A DNA stretch of 64,000 nt from Flavobacteriales bacterium UBA6051 (GTDB lineage Bacteria; Bacteroidota; Bacteroidia; Flavobacteriales_D; Crocinitomicaceae). Of this stretch, positions 1-9,045 are shown one piece after another; the stretch's first letter is position 1; each line of letters begins with the position of its first letter. A program made the translations under genes and the position numbers. Location: NCBI GenBank assembly GCA_002427735.1, contig DIYP01000003.1:1-64000 (forward strand), written 5' to 3'. A model generated the notes under the pieces. It made no database searches. It worked only from the letters and a program-made list of their open reading frames with translations, and was not told where the DNA came from.

Positions 1-78
1 TATCATCCCATACGGATAATAATAGATAGTGTAAATCAGTGGTTTGAACGCTGGTTATTTGGAATCGAGTGTAATTAA
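1..78 (+). CDS. C-terminal fragment of an unidentified protein (cut by window edge)
   Basis: Frame 1 is open from the window edge to a TAA at 76-78 and encodes 25 residues ending in WLFGIECN. Its stop codon overlaps the stop of the convergent transporter gene by three bases, which is a common arrangement of convergent genes here. The fragment is too short to identify a family, and chance openness over 25 codons cannot be excluded. Confidence 0.35.
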   Translation, partial: YHPIRIIIDSVNQWFERWLFGIECN

Positions 79-1244
79 TCCAGTTTTTCACTATCCCCTT
101 TTTGCAAAATCTGTTCTCGAATAAATCCAGGATTTTCACGTGAGCGTAGCAGGAAACGATCGAGGTAGATGAGGACTAAGTTTGTTAACGGAAGTGCGAC
201 GATTGTTCCAATGAACCCGCCGAAAATATAGATCCAAAGCGTGAAGGCAAGGATCATTATTGCTGGATTCATCCCAGAAACGCTTTTCATGATCTTCGGG
301 AAGAACACCATTTCATCCAGAATGGAGATCACAATGAATACTACCAATACGATCCCGAAAAAGATAAAGAAACTGATTTCGTGCTCCATCGATAACACCC
401 AGCACCCGATTGAAATTGGAAGTAACGTGATATAATGAAAATGCGAAGCATAAGTCAACAGTCCTGCAATGATGCCGATTATGACAGCACCTGGCAATCC
501 CATGATTAAAAAAGTGAGGACGAAAAGACTAGCGCAAATCAAAACAATTTTTGATCGCTGCTTAAAATAAGTGATAAAGGCGGTATCGAAATCCTTCCAC
601 AATACTTGAATAGTTGAATTAAACTCGTTGCCGCCAAAATATTTCTGCAAACGCGACGTGAAGTACTCATAGGTATAAAGTATCGGGATCAGGTAAATGA
701 AGAAGTACATGAATACCATGAATCCACTCATTCCATTATCCTTCTCAGGAGTTTCTTCGGTTGAAGAGGAGCTAAAAAGTGTATAGACTTGCCCGAGTGA
801 TTCCGTTAATGTGCTTTGAGCTTCTGCTTGGGTGGTCGAATCCTGCATGGAAACCAATTGATCTTGTACAAAATCACTTTCGTATACCTCACCAAAGAAT
901 TCGCTCACATCGGATTTCACTTTGTCAATTTCAGCCTGATTTTGCTCAACAAATAAATCAACTGAGTGGATAAAACGCTTGGTGTCCTTTATGACGTAAC
1001 TGCCCATAAAGATTAGTCCGCCACCAAAACATAATAGAATCAAAAGCAATATCAATGTAATGGCTAAGTTTCGACTTTTAACGAATCGTTGAAAACGTTT
1101 GATGAGTGGACTCATTAGATAAGCCACAAACAACGCCCCGAGAAAAGGGAGGAAAATATCTCCCAGTGTAAATAGGAGAATGAGTGCCGCCAAAAGCGAT
1201 ATCATACTAATAACAATCGACTGATATTTTTTCCAATTGCTCAT
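75..1244 (-). CDS. AI-2E family transporter (YdiK/PerM-like)
   Basis: This is a 389-residue polytopic inner-membrane protein of the AI-2E/PerM exporter family. From the chosen start it shows a hydrophobic pair near residues 10-45, another around 60-90, a soluble acidic segment (about 95-175), then at least four further hydrophobic stretches with the Gly/Pro-rich motifs usual in the family (IMGLPGAVIIGIIAGLL and GFIGTIVALPL). The start is placed at the ATG encoding MSNWKKYQ, because the open frame upstream adds about 140 residues that match no transporter and read across a probable promoter region. The family's substrate is often unproven, and export of AI-2 here would be speculation. The gene is convergent with the partial CDS at the window edge. 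Confidence 0.85.
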   Translation of the reverse strand: MSNWKKYQSIVISMISLLAALILLFTLGDIFLPFLGALFVAYLMSPLIKRFQRFVKSRNLAITLILLLILLCFGGGLIFMGSYVIKDTKRFIHSVDLFVEQNQAEIDKVKSDVSEFFGEVYESDFVQDQLVSMQDSTTQAEAQSTLTESLGQVYTLFSSSSTEETPEKDNGMSGFMVFMYFFIYLIPILYTYEYFTSRLQKYFGGNEFNSTIQVLWKDFDTAFITYFKQRSKIVLICASLFVLTFLIMGLPGAVIIGIIAGLLTYASHFHYITLLPISIGCWVLSMEHEISFFIFFGIVLVVFIVISILDEMVFFPKIMKSVSGMNPAIMILAFTLWIYIFGGFIGTIVALPLTNLVLIYLDRFLLRSRENPGFIREQILQKGDSEKLD

Positions 1245-1527
1245 TGTGAGGAATTTGAAGCTAAAATAGGAATAGAATAGCAGAATGAAGGAGTTGCTCA
1301 GTTTTAATAAGTTAATCATTTTGCTCAGCGCTAAAAACATGGGGAAATTTGATTCTTTGAGTGATTTAAATTCCCAGTATTGTGAACTAAAAACACAATT
1401 GCACATAATATGTACCAACCGATAAATCACCAAACGTTTTAAAGCTTGAAAATTGTGACAAACGAGTTGCTTATCTACTTTGGGGCTATGTTTAACACAG
1501 TCCGATAGGGACACTAAAACTGAAACA

Positions 1528-1818
1528 ATGAAAAAGAATTTTATGTATGTAGGCGTTGCAGCCATGGCACTTTTTTTAACAGCCTGTTCAGGTGAAGCGG
1601 AAGCAGAAAATGAAGGAGGTAATGCAGAAAATGTAGAATCGAACGAAGGTGGCGGTGATGACAATGCTGCTGAATTAACACGTCTGTCGGACGAAAGAGA
1701 TCACTATTTCCAGTTGAAAACAGATGCGGCTGGCGAAATGGACATGGACAAAATGAAAATGTATGAGGCCAAAATGGACAGTGTCGACGCATTGTACCAG
1801 GAGCTTTTACGTCAGTAA
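1528..1818 (+). CDS. Small acidic lipoprotein, unknown function
   Basis: A 96-residue protein beginning MKKNFMYVG with a type II signal peptide: a hydrophobic stretch followed by the lipobox LTAC (Cys about residue 20). The mature protein starts with a Glu/Gly/Asn-rich acidic linker and ends with a predicted helical segment rich in Asp, Lys and Met. The internal ATG at 1528 is chosen over an upstream in-frame codon because it puts the signal peptide at the N terminus. An acidic stretch right after the lipid-bearing Cys resembles surface-export signals of Bacteroidota lipoproteins, so display on the cell surface is possible. It lies 21 bp upstream of the next secreted-protein gene and is probably cotranscribed with it. 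No family is recognised. Confidence 0.75.
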   Translation: MKKNFMYVGVAAMALFLTACSGEAEAENEGGNAENVESNEGGGDDNAAELTRLSDERDHYFQLKTDAAGEMDMDKMKMYEAKMDSVDALYQELLRQ

Positions 1819-1839
1819 TCAACCTAAAATAATTCAATC

Positions 1840-2919
1840 ATGAATATGCTTAAAACAGCCATATTGATGCTTCTTATTGCCTTCTTTTCAGCAAATACGC
1901 ATGCTCAATTGGGAAGGTTGCTCAAGAAAGATAAAGGAAGCACAGAAGAGAAGGTAGAAACAAAAGTGGAAGACCTTGAGCTAGATCTTACAACCTTTAG
2001 AATGAAGCCGGCAATCACATTTGCTTCACTCCTCTATGGAACGCAGGTGCACACCGGAGGTTCGACGCGGTTTGAGAACTATACAGGCACGTTTATTCCA
2101 TACGTTAAAGCAGATGGCAGCCCTGTAAACACTATAGGCGATCAAGGGCAATATTTGAAAGTAAAGGTGTACAAAGGCGAAGAATTTGTCGATTATTTCG
2201 AGTATGATGGCGGACAAACCTTCGATAATAACAAAAAGAGAAAGTTGAACGGACCTACTTCCAGATACATGAAAAATGGTGATTGGGCCAGTGGTACCAA
2301 CGTAGACCTCAAGAAATGGGGAGAAGGGATGTATCGATTAGATTTCTATGCGGGAAAGCATCTCTTTTACACGTTCGAATTTGAGGTTTACAAGGTGACA
2401 AATGACGACCCGTACGCGGACAAAAACGAAATGTACCTTAGCCGTGGTCCATGGAATAAGTATGCATATATTCAGAAGGCCGATAAAACCGGAAACTTTG
2501 TCTTTGGAATTTATATGAATCACGAAGAGTTTAAACCTGTTCCAGAAGACGCTAATAAGACAAGTAAGTCTGTGGAATGGTCTGTAAAAGTCTCTAAAGG
2601 TGGTGAACTATATGCAACGCATTACAATGTGGCGAAGCCAAAGGTTTCTAAAGTTTCACAAGGAAAATGGAGTGATTACTCAACGGCCATGAAATTGGCA
2701 GACGGTAAAACGGTTCTTAAGGTCGAGGATTTAACGGATGGTAGCTATGAGATTGAAGTTACCCTAAGTACTGAAGATACACCGCGCGTTTATAAATTCG
2801 ATGTAGCGAATGGTAAAATCGTTCTGATGGATGAGCAAGATAGAACGAAGAATTCTGATCCTACTCGCTTAATTGAAGGCTGGAACGACTTCTTTTGGTT
2901 AAAGCAAGAAGGAAAGTAG
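1840..2919 (+). CDS. Secreted protein of unknown function
   Basis: A 359-residue protein with an N-terminal signal peptide (hydrophobic residues about 5-20, cleavage after THA-Q), followed by a Lys/Glu-rich segment and then a predominantly beta-type sequence without transmembrane helices. It ends with a normal C terminus and has no obvious T9SS sorting domain, so periplasmic or outer-membrane-associated location is the simplest reading. No catalytic motif or known family was recognised. It probably forms a two-gene unit with the small lipoprotein upstream and is closed by a hairpin with a T-rich tail about 30 bp after the stop. Confidence 0.75.
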   Translation: MNMLKTAILMLLIAFFSANTHAQLGRLLKKDKGSTEEKVETKVEDLELDLTTFRMKPAITFASLLYGTQVHTGGSTRFENYTGTFIPYVKADGSPVNTIGDQGQYLKVKVYKGEEFVDYFEYDGGQTFDNNKKRKLNGPTSRYMKNGDWASGTNVDLKKWGEGMYRLDFYAGKHLFYTFEFEVYKVTNDDPYADKNEMYLSRGPWNKYAYIQKADKTGNFVFGIYMNHEEFKPVPEDANKTSKSVEWSVKVSKGGELYATHYNVAKPKVSKVSQGKWSDYSTAMKLADGKTVLKVEDLTDGSYEIEVTLSTEDTPRVYKFDVANGKIVLMDEQDRTKNSDPTRLIEGWNDFFWLKQEGK

Positions 2920-2951
2920 TTTTTATCGCTCAATCAAAGTCATAGTTGATT

Positions 2952-2985
2952 AAATCCCTTTCATTTTTGGAAGGGATTTTTATTT
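2952..2985 (+). terminator. Rho-independent terminator
   Basis: The stem AAATCCCTT / AAGGGATTT with a 10-base loop is followed by a T-rich tail (TTTTTATTTG). It sits 33 bp after the stop of the secreted-protein gene. Confidence 0.75.
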
Positions 2986-3143
2986 GTACCCAATTGATCA
3001 AATCTTAGAAATCATGCTCTCGTGAAGAAGTGGCCATTTCACCAACGAATTTGTCCGTTTCCAGAATTAAAAGAACGATGGAATGAATTAAATACTTTTA
3101 TTGGTAGAAGAGTATCGGTAGATAAAACAGAACTTCATAGTTG

Positions 3144-3151
3144 TATCTTTG
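3144..3151 (+). promoter_or_regulatory. Candidate -7 box (TATCTTTG) of the LytS/LytTR operon
   Basis: TATCTTTG fits the Bacteroidota -7 consensus TAnnTTTG exactly. No good -33 TTG is present at the usual 17-23 bp spacing, so support is partial. If it is used, transcription would begin near 3157, beyond the first possible TTG start of the kinase gene, which bears on where translation starts. Confidence 0.45.
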
Positions 3152-4246
3152 ATTAGGTATGATTTAAAATTGATTGACATTCGAAAATCTGGGAAAATAG
3201 AGAAAGTTACGTTATACAAGCGATTCTGGAGGTTAGCGCTTTTAACGTCTCCATTTATTGCTTCGCTCGGAGTAATTCCGATGCTATTCTTTTTGACTTC
3301 ACTTCCAGAAGAATTTAGACTTCACCATCAAGCAAATGCTCCTAACTTCATTGTGGCCTACTCAACTGTTTCAGGTGTAATTTTCATTATTTGGGCAGTT
3401 AATATTAACCTTTATAGATTTTTCAAAAAGTGGAATAAGCGCATCATTTCTCGGGCAGTGGATAGGTATGTGTTTTCATTTGTACTAAGCTTTGGTGTTC
3501 TTATTACTTTTTACTTGCTCACTAATGGTTTCCGACCGGACTTCAAGAACGGATACATAAAGTATTACCCGTTTATGGTAGTGTTTACCAGTAATGTAAT
3601 CATTCTGATTTTTATGAATTTGCTGATTAGTCAGTCTGAAAAGGCAAGTTTGTTAAAAGAAAAAGCCCAGTTGGAATTGGCTACCTTGGAAGCACAACAC
3701 GAACAGCTGAAGCAGCAACTCCATCCACATTTTTTGTTTAATGCACTGACGAATTTGCGTTGGCTGATAAAGCAGAATCAAGAAAATGCCGTTGAATACT
3801 CTGACCTGCTATCCTCTTTTTTGCGTAGTTCAATGAATATTTCTAAGCATGACGCAATTACTCTAGAAGAGGATTTGAATTTTATGAACGATTACATTGC
3901 ACTGCAGAAAGTAAGATTTAAGGATTCACTGAAAGTGGAAATTCGAATTTCTGAATCGTTGACTTCCCGTTTCTCATTGCCTGTTATGTCGCTCCAATTG
4001 TTGGCAGAAAATGCAATTAAGCACAACGGCATGACAAAAGGTAACCCTTTGCAAATAACCCTCAATATTGAAGGAGATGTTTTGGAGTTTTCAAACAACA
4101 AGATTTTGAAAGATGATCCTTTTAGAATTGGAGAGGGAATAGGATTGAAAAATCTGAATGAGCGTTGTAAACTAATCTCTGGAAGAGGTATTGAGATTAC
4201 CGATAACGATGAAGAGTTTTCGGTTAAACTAAAATTGGTGCAATGA
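3149..4246 (+). CDS. LytS-family sensor histidine kinase (start uncertain)
   Basis: A membrane histidine kinase of the His_kinase/LytS type. Four hydrophobic segments lie at about residues 28-50, 66-90, 103-123 and 138-160, followed by a coiled-coil linker rich in Lys, Glu and Gln. The phospho-acceptor motif HPHFLFNALTNL follows at about residue 190, then the ATP-binding N box LAENAIKHN and the glycine box EGIGLKNLNER. There is no ATG before residue 45 in the frame, which would cut into the first membrane segment, so a TTG start (3149 or 3170) is likely. The 3' end overlaps the response regulator by four bases (ATGA), indicating translational coupling. The signal sensed is unknown; the TonB receptor operon downstream is a plausible target. 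Confidence 0.88.
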   Translation: MIRYDLKLIDIRKSGKIEKVTLYKRFWRLALLTSPFIASLGVIPMLFFLTSLPEEFRLHHQANAPNFIVAYSTVSGVIFIIWAVNINLYRFFKKWNKRIISRAVDRYVFSFVLSFGVLITFYLLTNGFRPDFKNGYIKYYPFMVVFTSNVIILIFMNLLISQSEKASLLKEKAQLELATLEAQHEQLKQQLHPHFLFNALTNLRWLIKQNQENAVEYSDLLSSFLRSSMNISKHDAITLEEDLNFMNDYIALQKVRFKDSLKVEIRISESLTSRFSLPVMSLQLLAENAIKHNGMTKGNPLQITLNIEGDVLEFSNNKILKDDPFRIGEGIGLKNLNERCKLISGRGIEITDNDEEFSVKLKLVQ

Positions 4247-4995
4247 GAATCATAATTATTGAAGACGAAGAGAATATTGCAAATGCACTGGAAGATGAAC
4301 TCATGAGTATAAATGCTCAGATCACAGTGGTCCAAAAACTGACAAGCGTAAAGGAATCACTGGATTATCTCCAAAATAATTCGACCTATGATCTCATTTT
4401 CTCAGATATTCAGTTGTCAGATGGTTTGAGCTTTAAAATATTCGATGAACATACTATTGATGTTCCTGTTGTCTTCTGCACAGCTTTTGATCAATACGCA
4501 CTGGATGCTTTTAAAGCAAACGGAGTGGATTATATTCTTAAACCGTTTACACGATCTGATCTGGAGAAAACCCTGAATAAAATTGATAAGTTCGGACAAT
4601 CCTCCCCAAATGATTATCAGGCAATTATTAAACTCCTTGGAAAGAAAGAGCAACGTTCATTGTTGGTGCACAAAAAGGATTTTATACAACCTGTGAGCAT
4701 CGATAACATTTGCGTATTCTACTTCGAAAATGAACAAGCTTATTTGAGAACTTTCGACAACGAACGCTTTGCTATAGATAAGACATTGAGCACATTGGAA
4801 GAATTATTGGGAAGTGACTTTTATCGTATCAACCGCCAGTTTATAGTGAACCGTAAAGGAATTCTTAAGGCCTCAAAGTACTTCGGTCGTAAACTATCTA
4901 TTCATTTGAATATTGACTTTGATGTTCAGATTCTTGTACCAAAGAATAAGGTATCTAGTTTTCTTACCTGGTTAGAAAATGGTATTCTGGACTAA
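4243..4995 (+). CDS. LytTR-family response regulator
   Basis: A 250-residue regulator with an N-terminal receiver domain (acidic pocket EDEE at residues 7-10, phospho-acceptor Asp55 in FSDIQ, conserved Lys100 in LKPF) and a C-terminal LytTR DNA-binding domain from about residue 145 (FYRINRQFIVNRKGI is the family signature). It overlaps the upstream kinase gene by four bases and is its cognate partner. LytTR regulators bind pairs of direct repeats; no clear pair was found by eye in the 96-bp gap before the TonB-dependent receptor gene. Family assignment is firm; the regulon is inference. Confidence 0.92.
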   Translation: MRIIIIEDEENIANALEDELMSINAQITVVQKLTSVKESLDYLQNNSTYDLIFSDIQLSDGLSFKIFDEHTIDVPVVFCTAFDQYALDAFKANGVDYILKPFTRSDLEKTLNKIDKFGQSSPNDYQAIIKLLGKKEQRSLLVHKKDFIQPVSIDNICVFYFENEQAYLRTFDNERFAIDKTLSTLEELLGSDFYRINRQFIVNRKGILKASKYFGRKLSIHLNIDFDVQILVPKNKVSSFLTWLENGILD

Positions 4996-5091
4996 ATTGT
5001 CGCGTTCACTTTAGATATTGCCCGTTTCGCTATAGTTTCCATTTTAATTTACTCCATCTCGCCATAGTTTCGCTTCAATAAATAGCGAATT

Positions 5092-7419
5092 ATGAAAGCG
5101 ATTTTTGCGATACTTTTTATTTGTTTTTGTTCAACCGTTTTTGGACAAGATGAGAAATATGCCATTAGTGGTTTCGTTCGTGATTCATCCAATGGAGAGG
5201 ATCTGTATGGGATAACCGTGAGGGTGGCGGAATTAGAAAACGTAGGCGCCCGTACGGACCCTTATGGTTATTACGTGTTAAAACTAAGGCCAGGAACTTA
5301 TACGCTGCAGTTCAGAGGCATTGGCTTTGAGGACAAGGAAGTCAAAATCGACCTTACATCAGATGTTCAGCTTGACCTTGAGTTAGCCGTTCCTTCTGAG
5401 ATTCAGAACCTTTCTGAGGTTAAAGTTTCTGCAAAAAAGGAAAACGAAAACATTACAAGTGGCACTCCGGGCGAAATCAAACTGGAAATTGAAGACATTA
5501 AGAAACTACCAACGTTTGGTGGTGAGGTAGATATTGTTGAGGTCGCTAAAAGACAGCCTGGGTTTAAAACTGCTGGAGAGGGAAATGCCGGATACTACGT
5601 ACGAGGTGGTGGACTGGACCAGAACCTCGTGTTACTGGATGAAGCACCTATTTACAATCCGTCTCACCTATTAGGGTTCTTCTCGGTCTTTAACGGTGAT
5701 GCGGTAAAAGGAGCAACTATATACAAAGGAGGTATCCCAGCTGAATACGGAGGCAGAACCGCCTCTGTGATGGACATCCGAATGAAAGATGGAAATGCAA
5801 AGCGATTTGGAGTTTCTGGTGGTCTTGGTTTAATTGCATCGAGATTGACCTTGGAAGGACCAATTGTTAAAGACAAAGGCTCCTTTATGCTTTCAGGTAG
5901 AAGAACCTATGCCGATTTATTGCTGAAGCTATCGGATGATCCATCTTTGAACTCTACACAACTATATTTTTATGATGTCAATTTGAAAGCGAACTACCGA
6001 CTTTCTCCAAAGGACAAAATTTATTTGTCTGGATACATTGGACGTGATCGGTTTGGGTTTCAGGATGCTTTCGGATTGAATTGGGGAAACTTGCTGGGTA
6101 CGTTGAGATGGACACATGTCTTTAAGCAAAACCTTATTATGCAAACTTCCTTGATTTATAGTGATTATGATTTTGAATTTGGTTTTGGCACGGACGACGA
6201 TGAACTTTCTGTACAATCCGTTATTCGTGACATCAACTTTAAACAGGGTTTTGCACTGACGATCAATGAGAAGAATAAATTGAAGTTCGGTTACAATGTG
6301 ATTCATCACACCATTGAGTCTGGGAATATTCGTGCCGGCTCAAATACAGGAATAAACCCGTATGAAGCTGATCCGGACTATGGCATTGAAGGCGCATTGT
6401 ACGTTCAGAATGATCATCAAATTTCCAAGAGGTTCAAACTGAACTATGGTCTACGTTTGTCGACTTTTAACCAAGTTGGGGCAGGTACAGCGTATGAGTT
6501 CGATGAGAGTGGGGCATTACTTTCAACTCAGGAATATGGTGACTGGGAAAACATTCAGTTTTATTATGGTTTAGAACCGAGACTCTCTGCGAATTTTGTG
6601 ATCGATTCTGTGAGTTCTGTCAAATTTGGCTACAATCGAAATTACCAGTACACGCACCTGCTTTCGAATGCAACGACATCAACTCCGACCGACGTATGGA
6701 TCATGAGTTCAAACAATGTCAAACCACAGATCGCTGATCAACTTTCTTTGGGTTATTACCGCAACTTTTCAGATAATATGTATGAAACTTCTGTAGAGAT
6801 ATATTACAAAGACATGCAGAATGTCATTGACTATCGCACCGGAGCAAGCACTTTTTTAAATGAAGAGTTGGAGGGCGATTTAATCTATGGAGATGGAGAG
6901 TCCTATGGTATAGAGTTTTTCGTAAGAAAGCGGAAGGGAAAACTGACAGGTTTTGCTGGATATACATTGTCCAGAAGTTTGAGACAATTTGATGAAATCA
7001 ATGGAGGTGAGAAGTTTTCTGCTCGACAAGACAGAATTCATGATTTCTCCATTTCAGCCATGTATGATATTACTGATCGTTTATCCGTTTCAGCAAACTT
7101 TGTCTATTATACAGGAGATGCCGTGACCTTCCCTACAGGCAAGTACGAGGTGGAAGGAATGCAAGTACCCCATTATTCAGAACGAAATGGGTACCGAATG
7201 CCAGATTATCATCGACTTGATTTGGCTTTAACATGGCAAAACAAGAAGAAGAAACGATTTGAATCCAGTTGGAACTTCTCCGTCTACAATGTTTACGGTA
7301 GAGAGAATGCTTATTCCATCAGCTTTGAACAGAATGAGGATAATCCGGCAATCAATGAAGCAGTTCAGTTGTCACTGTTCAAATGGGTACCAACAATTAC
7401 GTACAACTTTAAATTTTAA
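5092..7419 (+). CDS. TonB-dependent receptor with carboxypeptidase-regulatory-like N domain
   Basis: A 775-residue outer-membrane receptor. A signal peptide (residues 1-18, ending VFGQ) is followed by a CarboxypepD_reg-like beta-sandwich (about 25-105, with GFVRDSSNGEDLYGITV), a plug domain (about 120-230, with YYVRGGGLDQNLVLLDEAPIYN) and a 22-strand-type barrel ending in an aromatic residue (TYNFKF), as expected for BamA recognition. Length is normal for the shorter TonB-receptor class that pairs with DUF4249 lipoproteins rather than SusD. The gene is followed after 3 bp by such a lipoprotein, so the two form an uptake pair for an unidentified ligand, possibly under the LytS/LytTR pair upstream. 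Confidence 0.92.
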   Translation: MKAIFAILFICFCSTVFGQDEKYAISGFVRDSSNGEDLYGITVRVAELENVGARTDPYGYYVLKLRPGTYTLQFRGIGFEDKEVKIDLTSDVQLDLELAVPSEIQNLSEVKVSAKKENENITSGTPGEIKLEIEDIKKLPTFGGEVDIVEVAKRQPGFKTAGEGNAGYYVRGGGLDQNLVLLDEAPIYNPSHLLGFFSVFNGDAVKGATIYKGGIPAEYGGRTASVMDIRMKDGNAKRFGVSGGLGLIASRLTLEGPIVKDKGSFMLSGRRTYADLLLKLSDDPSLNSTQLYFYDVNLKANYRLSPKDKIYLSGYIGRDRFGFQDAFGLNWGNLLGTLRWTHVFKQNLIMQTSLIYSDYDFEFGFGTDDDELSVQSVIRDINFKQGFALTINEKNKLKFGYNVIHHTIESGNIRAGSNTGINPYEADPDYGIEGALYVQNDHQISKRFKLNYGLRLSTFNQVGAGTAYEFDESGALLSTQEYGDWENIQFYYGLEPRLSANFVIDSVSSVKFGYNRNYQYTHLLSNATTSTPTDVWIMSSNNVKPQIADQLSLGYYRNFSDNMYETSVEIYYKDMQNVIDYRTGASTFLNEELEGDLIYGDGESYGIEFFVRKRKGKLTGFAGYTLSRSLRQFDEINGGEKFSARQDRIHDFSISAMYDITDRLSVSANFVYYTGDAVTFPTGKYEVEGMQVPHYSERNGYRMPDYHRLDLALTWQNKKKKRFESSWNFSVYNVYGRENAYSISFEQNEDNPAINEAVQLSLFKWVPTITYNFKF

Positions 7420-7422
7420 CGC

Positions 7423-8229
7423 ATGAAAAAGGTTCTTTCATTATCAATGGTATTTATTACCTCACTGGTATTCATTGCCTGCGAAAAGGTGATTGAAGTA
7501 GATCTGGAGGATCAGGAAAGCAAGTTGATCATCGAGGCGAAATTGAGCAAACTCGATCAACGAATTACTGTAGATATTTCTATGACCACTCCTTATTTTG
7601 CCGAAGCAGAAACGGAATATATTTCCAACGCACAGATAACACTTACGGATCAAAATGGACTTGCTCAACTAATTCCTTATACGCAGAATGGACATTACGA
7701 ATTAAGTTTTGATCCTTCAATTAATATGACGTATTCCATTAGTGTTTTGATCGATGGAAAGCTCTACGAAGCGACTTCTATTATGCCAGGAAGCGTTCCT
7801 TTGAATAATCTGGAGTCAGAATTTCAGGCTGCAACACCGGCAACCGATGAGGGCTATGGAGTTTTTGCACGGTTTAACGACCCTGCAGATCAGGAAAACT
7901 ATTACCGAATAATTCATCACCTTAACGGCGCTATACAAAACGATGGAAGTGATTTGCAGGTGATAACGGACGGAATAGGGAATGGGAACTATTTAAAACT
8001 GCCGTTATTTCAGCAAGTATTTAATTCAGGAGATAGGGTTTTTGTTGAGTTGGTTCATTTTGACGAGGCGTCATATGAGTATTTTAATTCTCTCGGTGAT
8101 ATTCTTGGTGGACAAGGACCTACTGCCGGAACGGCTGCTCCTGGAAACCCGGTGACCAATTGGAATGGAGACGCAGGAGGTTACTTCAGCGCATATACTT
8201 CCGATACGCTGAGCTTAATCATACCATAG
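7423..8229 (+). CDS. DUF4249 family lipoprotein (receptor partner)
   Basis: A 268-residue lipoprotein whose signal peptide ends in the lipobox FIAC, followed by EKVIEVDLEDQESKLIIEA, the typical beginning of DUF4249 proteins. The body has beta-rich Ig-like sequence (TDQNGLAQLIPYTQNGHYEL) and a second half with GDRVFVELVHFDEASYEYF, also usual in this family. The gene starts three bases after the receptor stop, so the two are cotranscribed. DUF4249 proteins are found beside TonB-dependent receptors and are thought to be their surface or periplasmic partners, in the manner of SusD; the ligand is unknown. Confidence 0.85.
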   Translation: MKKVLSLSMVFITSLVFIACEKVIEVDLEDQESKLIIEAKLSKLDQRITVDISMTTPYFAEAETEYISNAQITLTDQNGLAQLIPYTQNGHYELSFDPSINMTYSISVLIDGKLYEATSIMPGSVPLNNLESEFQAATPATDEGYGVFARFNDPADQENYYRIIHHLNGAIQNDGSDLQVITDGIGNGNYLKLPLFQQVFNSGDRVFVELVHFDEASYEYFNSLGDILGGQGPTAGTAAPGNPVTNWNGDAGGYFSAYTSDTLSLIIP

Positions 8230-8250
8230 TTTCATCAAATAATTCACTTT

Positions 8251-8469
8251 ATGCACAGTATAGAAGTTTTTAGTACAAACCTTGTTTCAATGAATGCAGC
8301 AATGGAATTGAAGCAACTGCTGAGAAGTGTGGACAATGATTTTAATATTCACTTTGATTTGGAAGATTGTGACAGAATCATGCGCATCAAAGGAGCAAAC
8401 GTTCCAAACGAAAAGATAATTGAGTTAGCAGCTACCGTTGATGTTTGTTGTAAGGTATTGCCGGATTGA
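8251..8469 (+). CDS. 72-residue ferredoxin-fold-like protein
   Basis: A small cytosolic protein with alternating beta and alpha segments (HSIEVFSTNL strand, a helix ending LLRSV, strand FNIHFDLEDCDRIMRIKG, helix EKIIELAATV, strand CKVL). This order resembles an HMA-like ferredoxin fold, but the metal-binding CxxC of true HMA domains is absent; two Cys occur near the C terminus (VCCKV). From memory, similar small proteins are widespread in Bacteroidota without assigned function. It follows the DUF4249 gene by 21 bp and may be the last gene of that operon. Fold is an inference from pattern only. Confidence 0.7.
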   Translation: MHSIEVFSTNLVSMNAAMELKQLLRSVDNDFNIHFDLEDCDRIMRIKGANVPNEKIIELAATVDVCCKVLPD

Positions 8470-8641
8470 TAATGTGACTCTTCTTATAGGACGACTTCAT
8501 CCCCAAGTAGATACCGATTTGAATCAATCGTTCTTTTATAGCCTCTTTTCTTGACCTTCTTAGAAATCAGTAGCAATTACCAATTTCTTGAAGCAAATAA
8601 TTGGAGAGGTATTCGCAATATTTTGATGTGTACATTGAAAT

Positions 8642-9043
8642 CTATTTAAACAAATACATGCCAGGTGCACTGCTTTTTCGAGCTTTAAACCCATATTTTT
8701 CGTAAAAACCTTGCGTCTTTTCTGCCGCCATCAAACCAATAAAAACGCTTTGGCCATTTTCAGTATGTACCCGGTCAATCAATGACTGTAGAATGCCACC
8801 ACCAAGACCTGATTTCTGGAATTTAGGCATAACAATAAGGTCCTGAATATAGAAGTACATGCCATCACCAATTGCGCGGCCTAAACCAGCGAATTCATTG
8901 TTAACCAATCCAATGACATGGTGTGCATCTTTATTTAAGACTTTTATTACCTGTTCTTTTGTTAGCACTCCCCATTCAACAGTGCTTCTGGCCATCATGT
9001 ATTCATCGACAGAAGGTCTGCGGTCAATCAGTGAGAAATCCAT
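8642..9043 (-). CDS. GNAT-family N-acetyltransferase
   Basis: A 133-residue protein with the GNAT core: the acetyl-CoA binding motif QKSGLGGGILQSL (Q/RxxGxG type) around residues 75-87, preceded by the strand YFIQDLIVMPKFQ and followed by FIGLMAAEKTQGFYEKYGF, the usual motif B ending in a Tyr-Gly-Phe. It transfers an acetyl group from acetyl-CoA to an amine; the substrate cannot be told from sequence. It lies two bases downstream of the T9SS beta-propeller gene on the same strand, so cotranscription is likely, although the functions have no obvious link. Confidence 0.88.
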   Translation of the reverse strand: MDFSLIDRRPSVDEYMMARSTVEWGVLTKEQVIKVLNKDAHHVIGLVNNEFAGLGRAIGDGMYFYIQDLIVMPKFQKSGLGGGILQSLIDRVHTENGQSVFIGLMAAEKTQGFYEKYGFKARKSSAPGMYLFK

Positions 9044-9045
9044 TA

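Noticed and set aside
3892..4335. 147-codon minus-strand frame opposite the LytS kinase
   Set aside because: It lies entirely opposite the conserved kinase C terminus and regulator start; no family resemblance, so a shadow frame.
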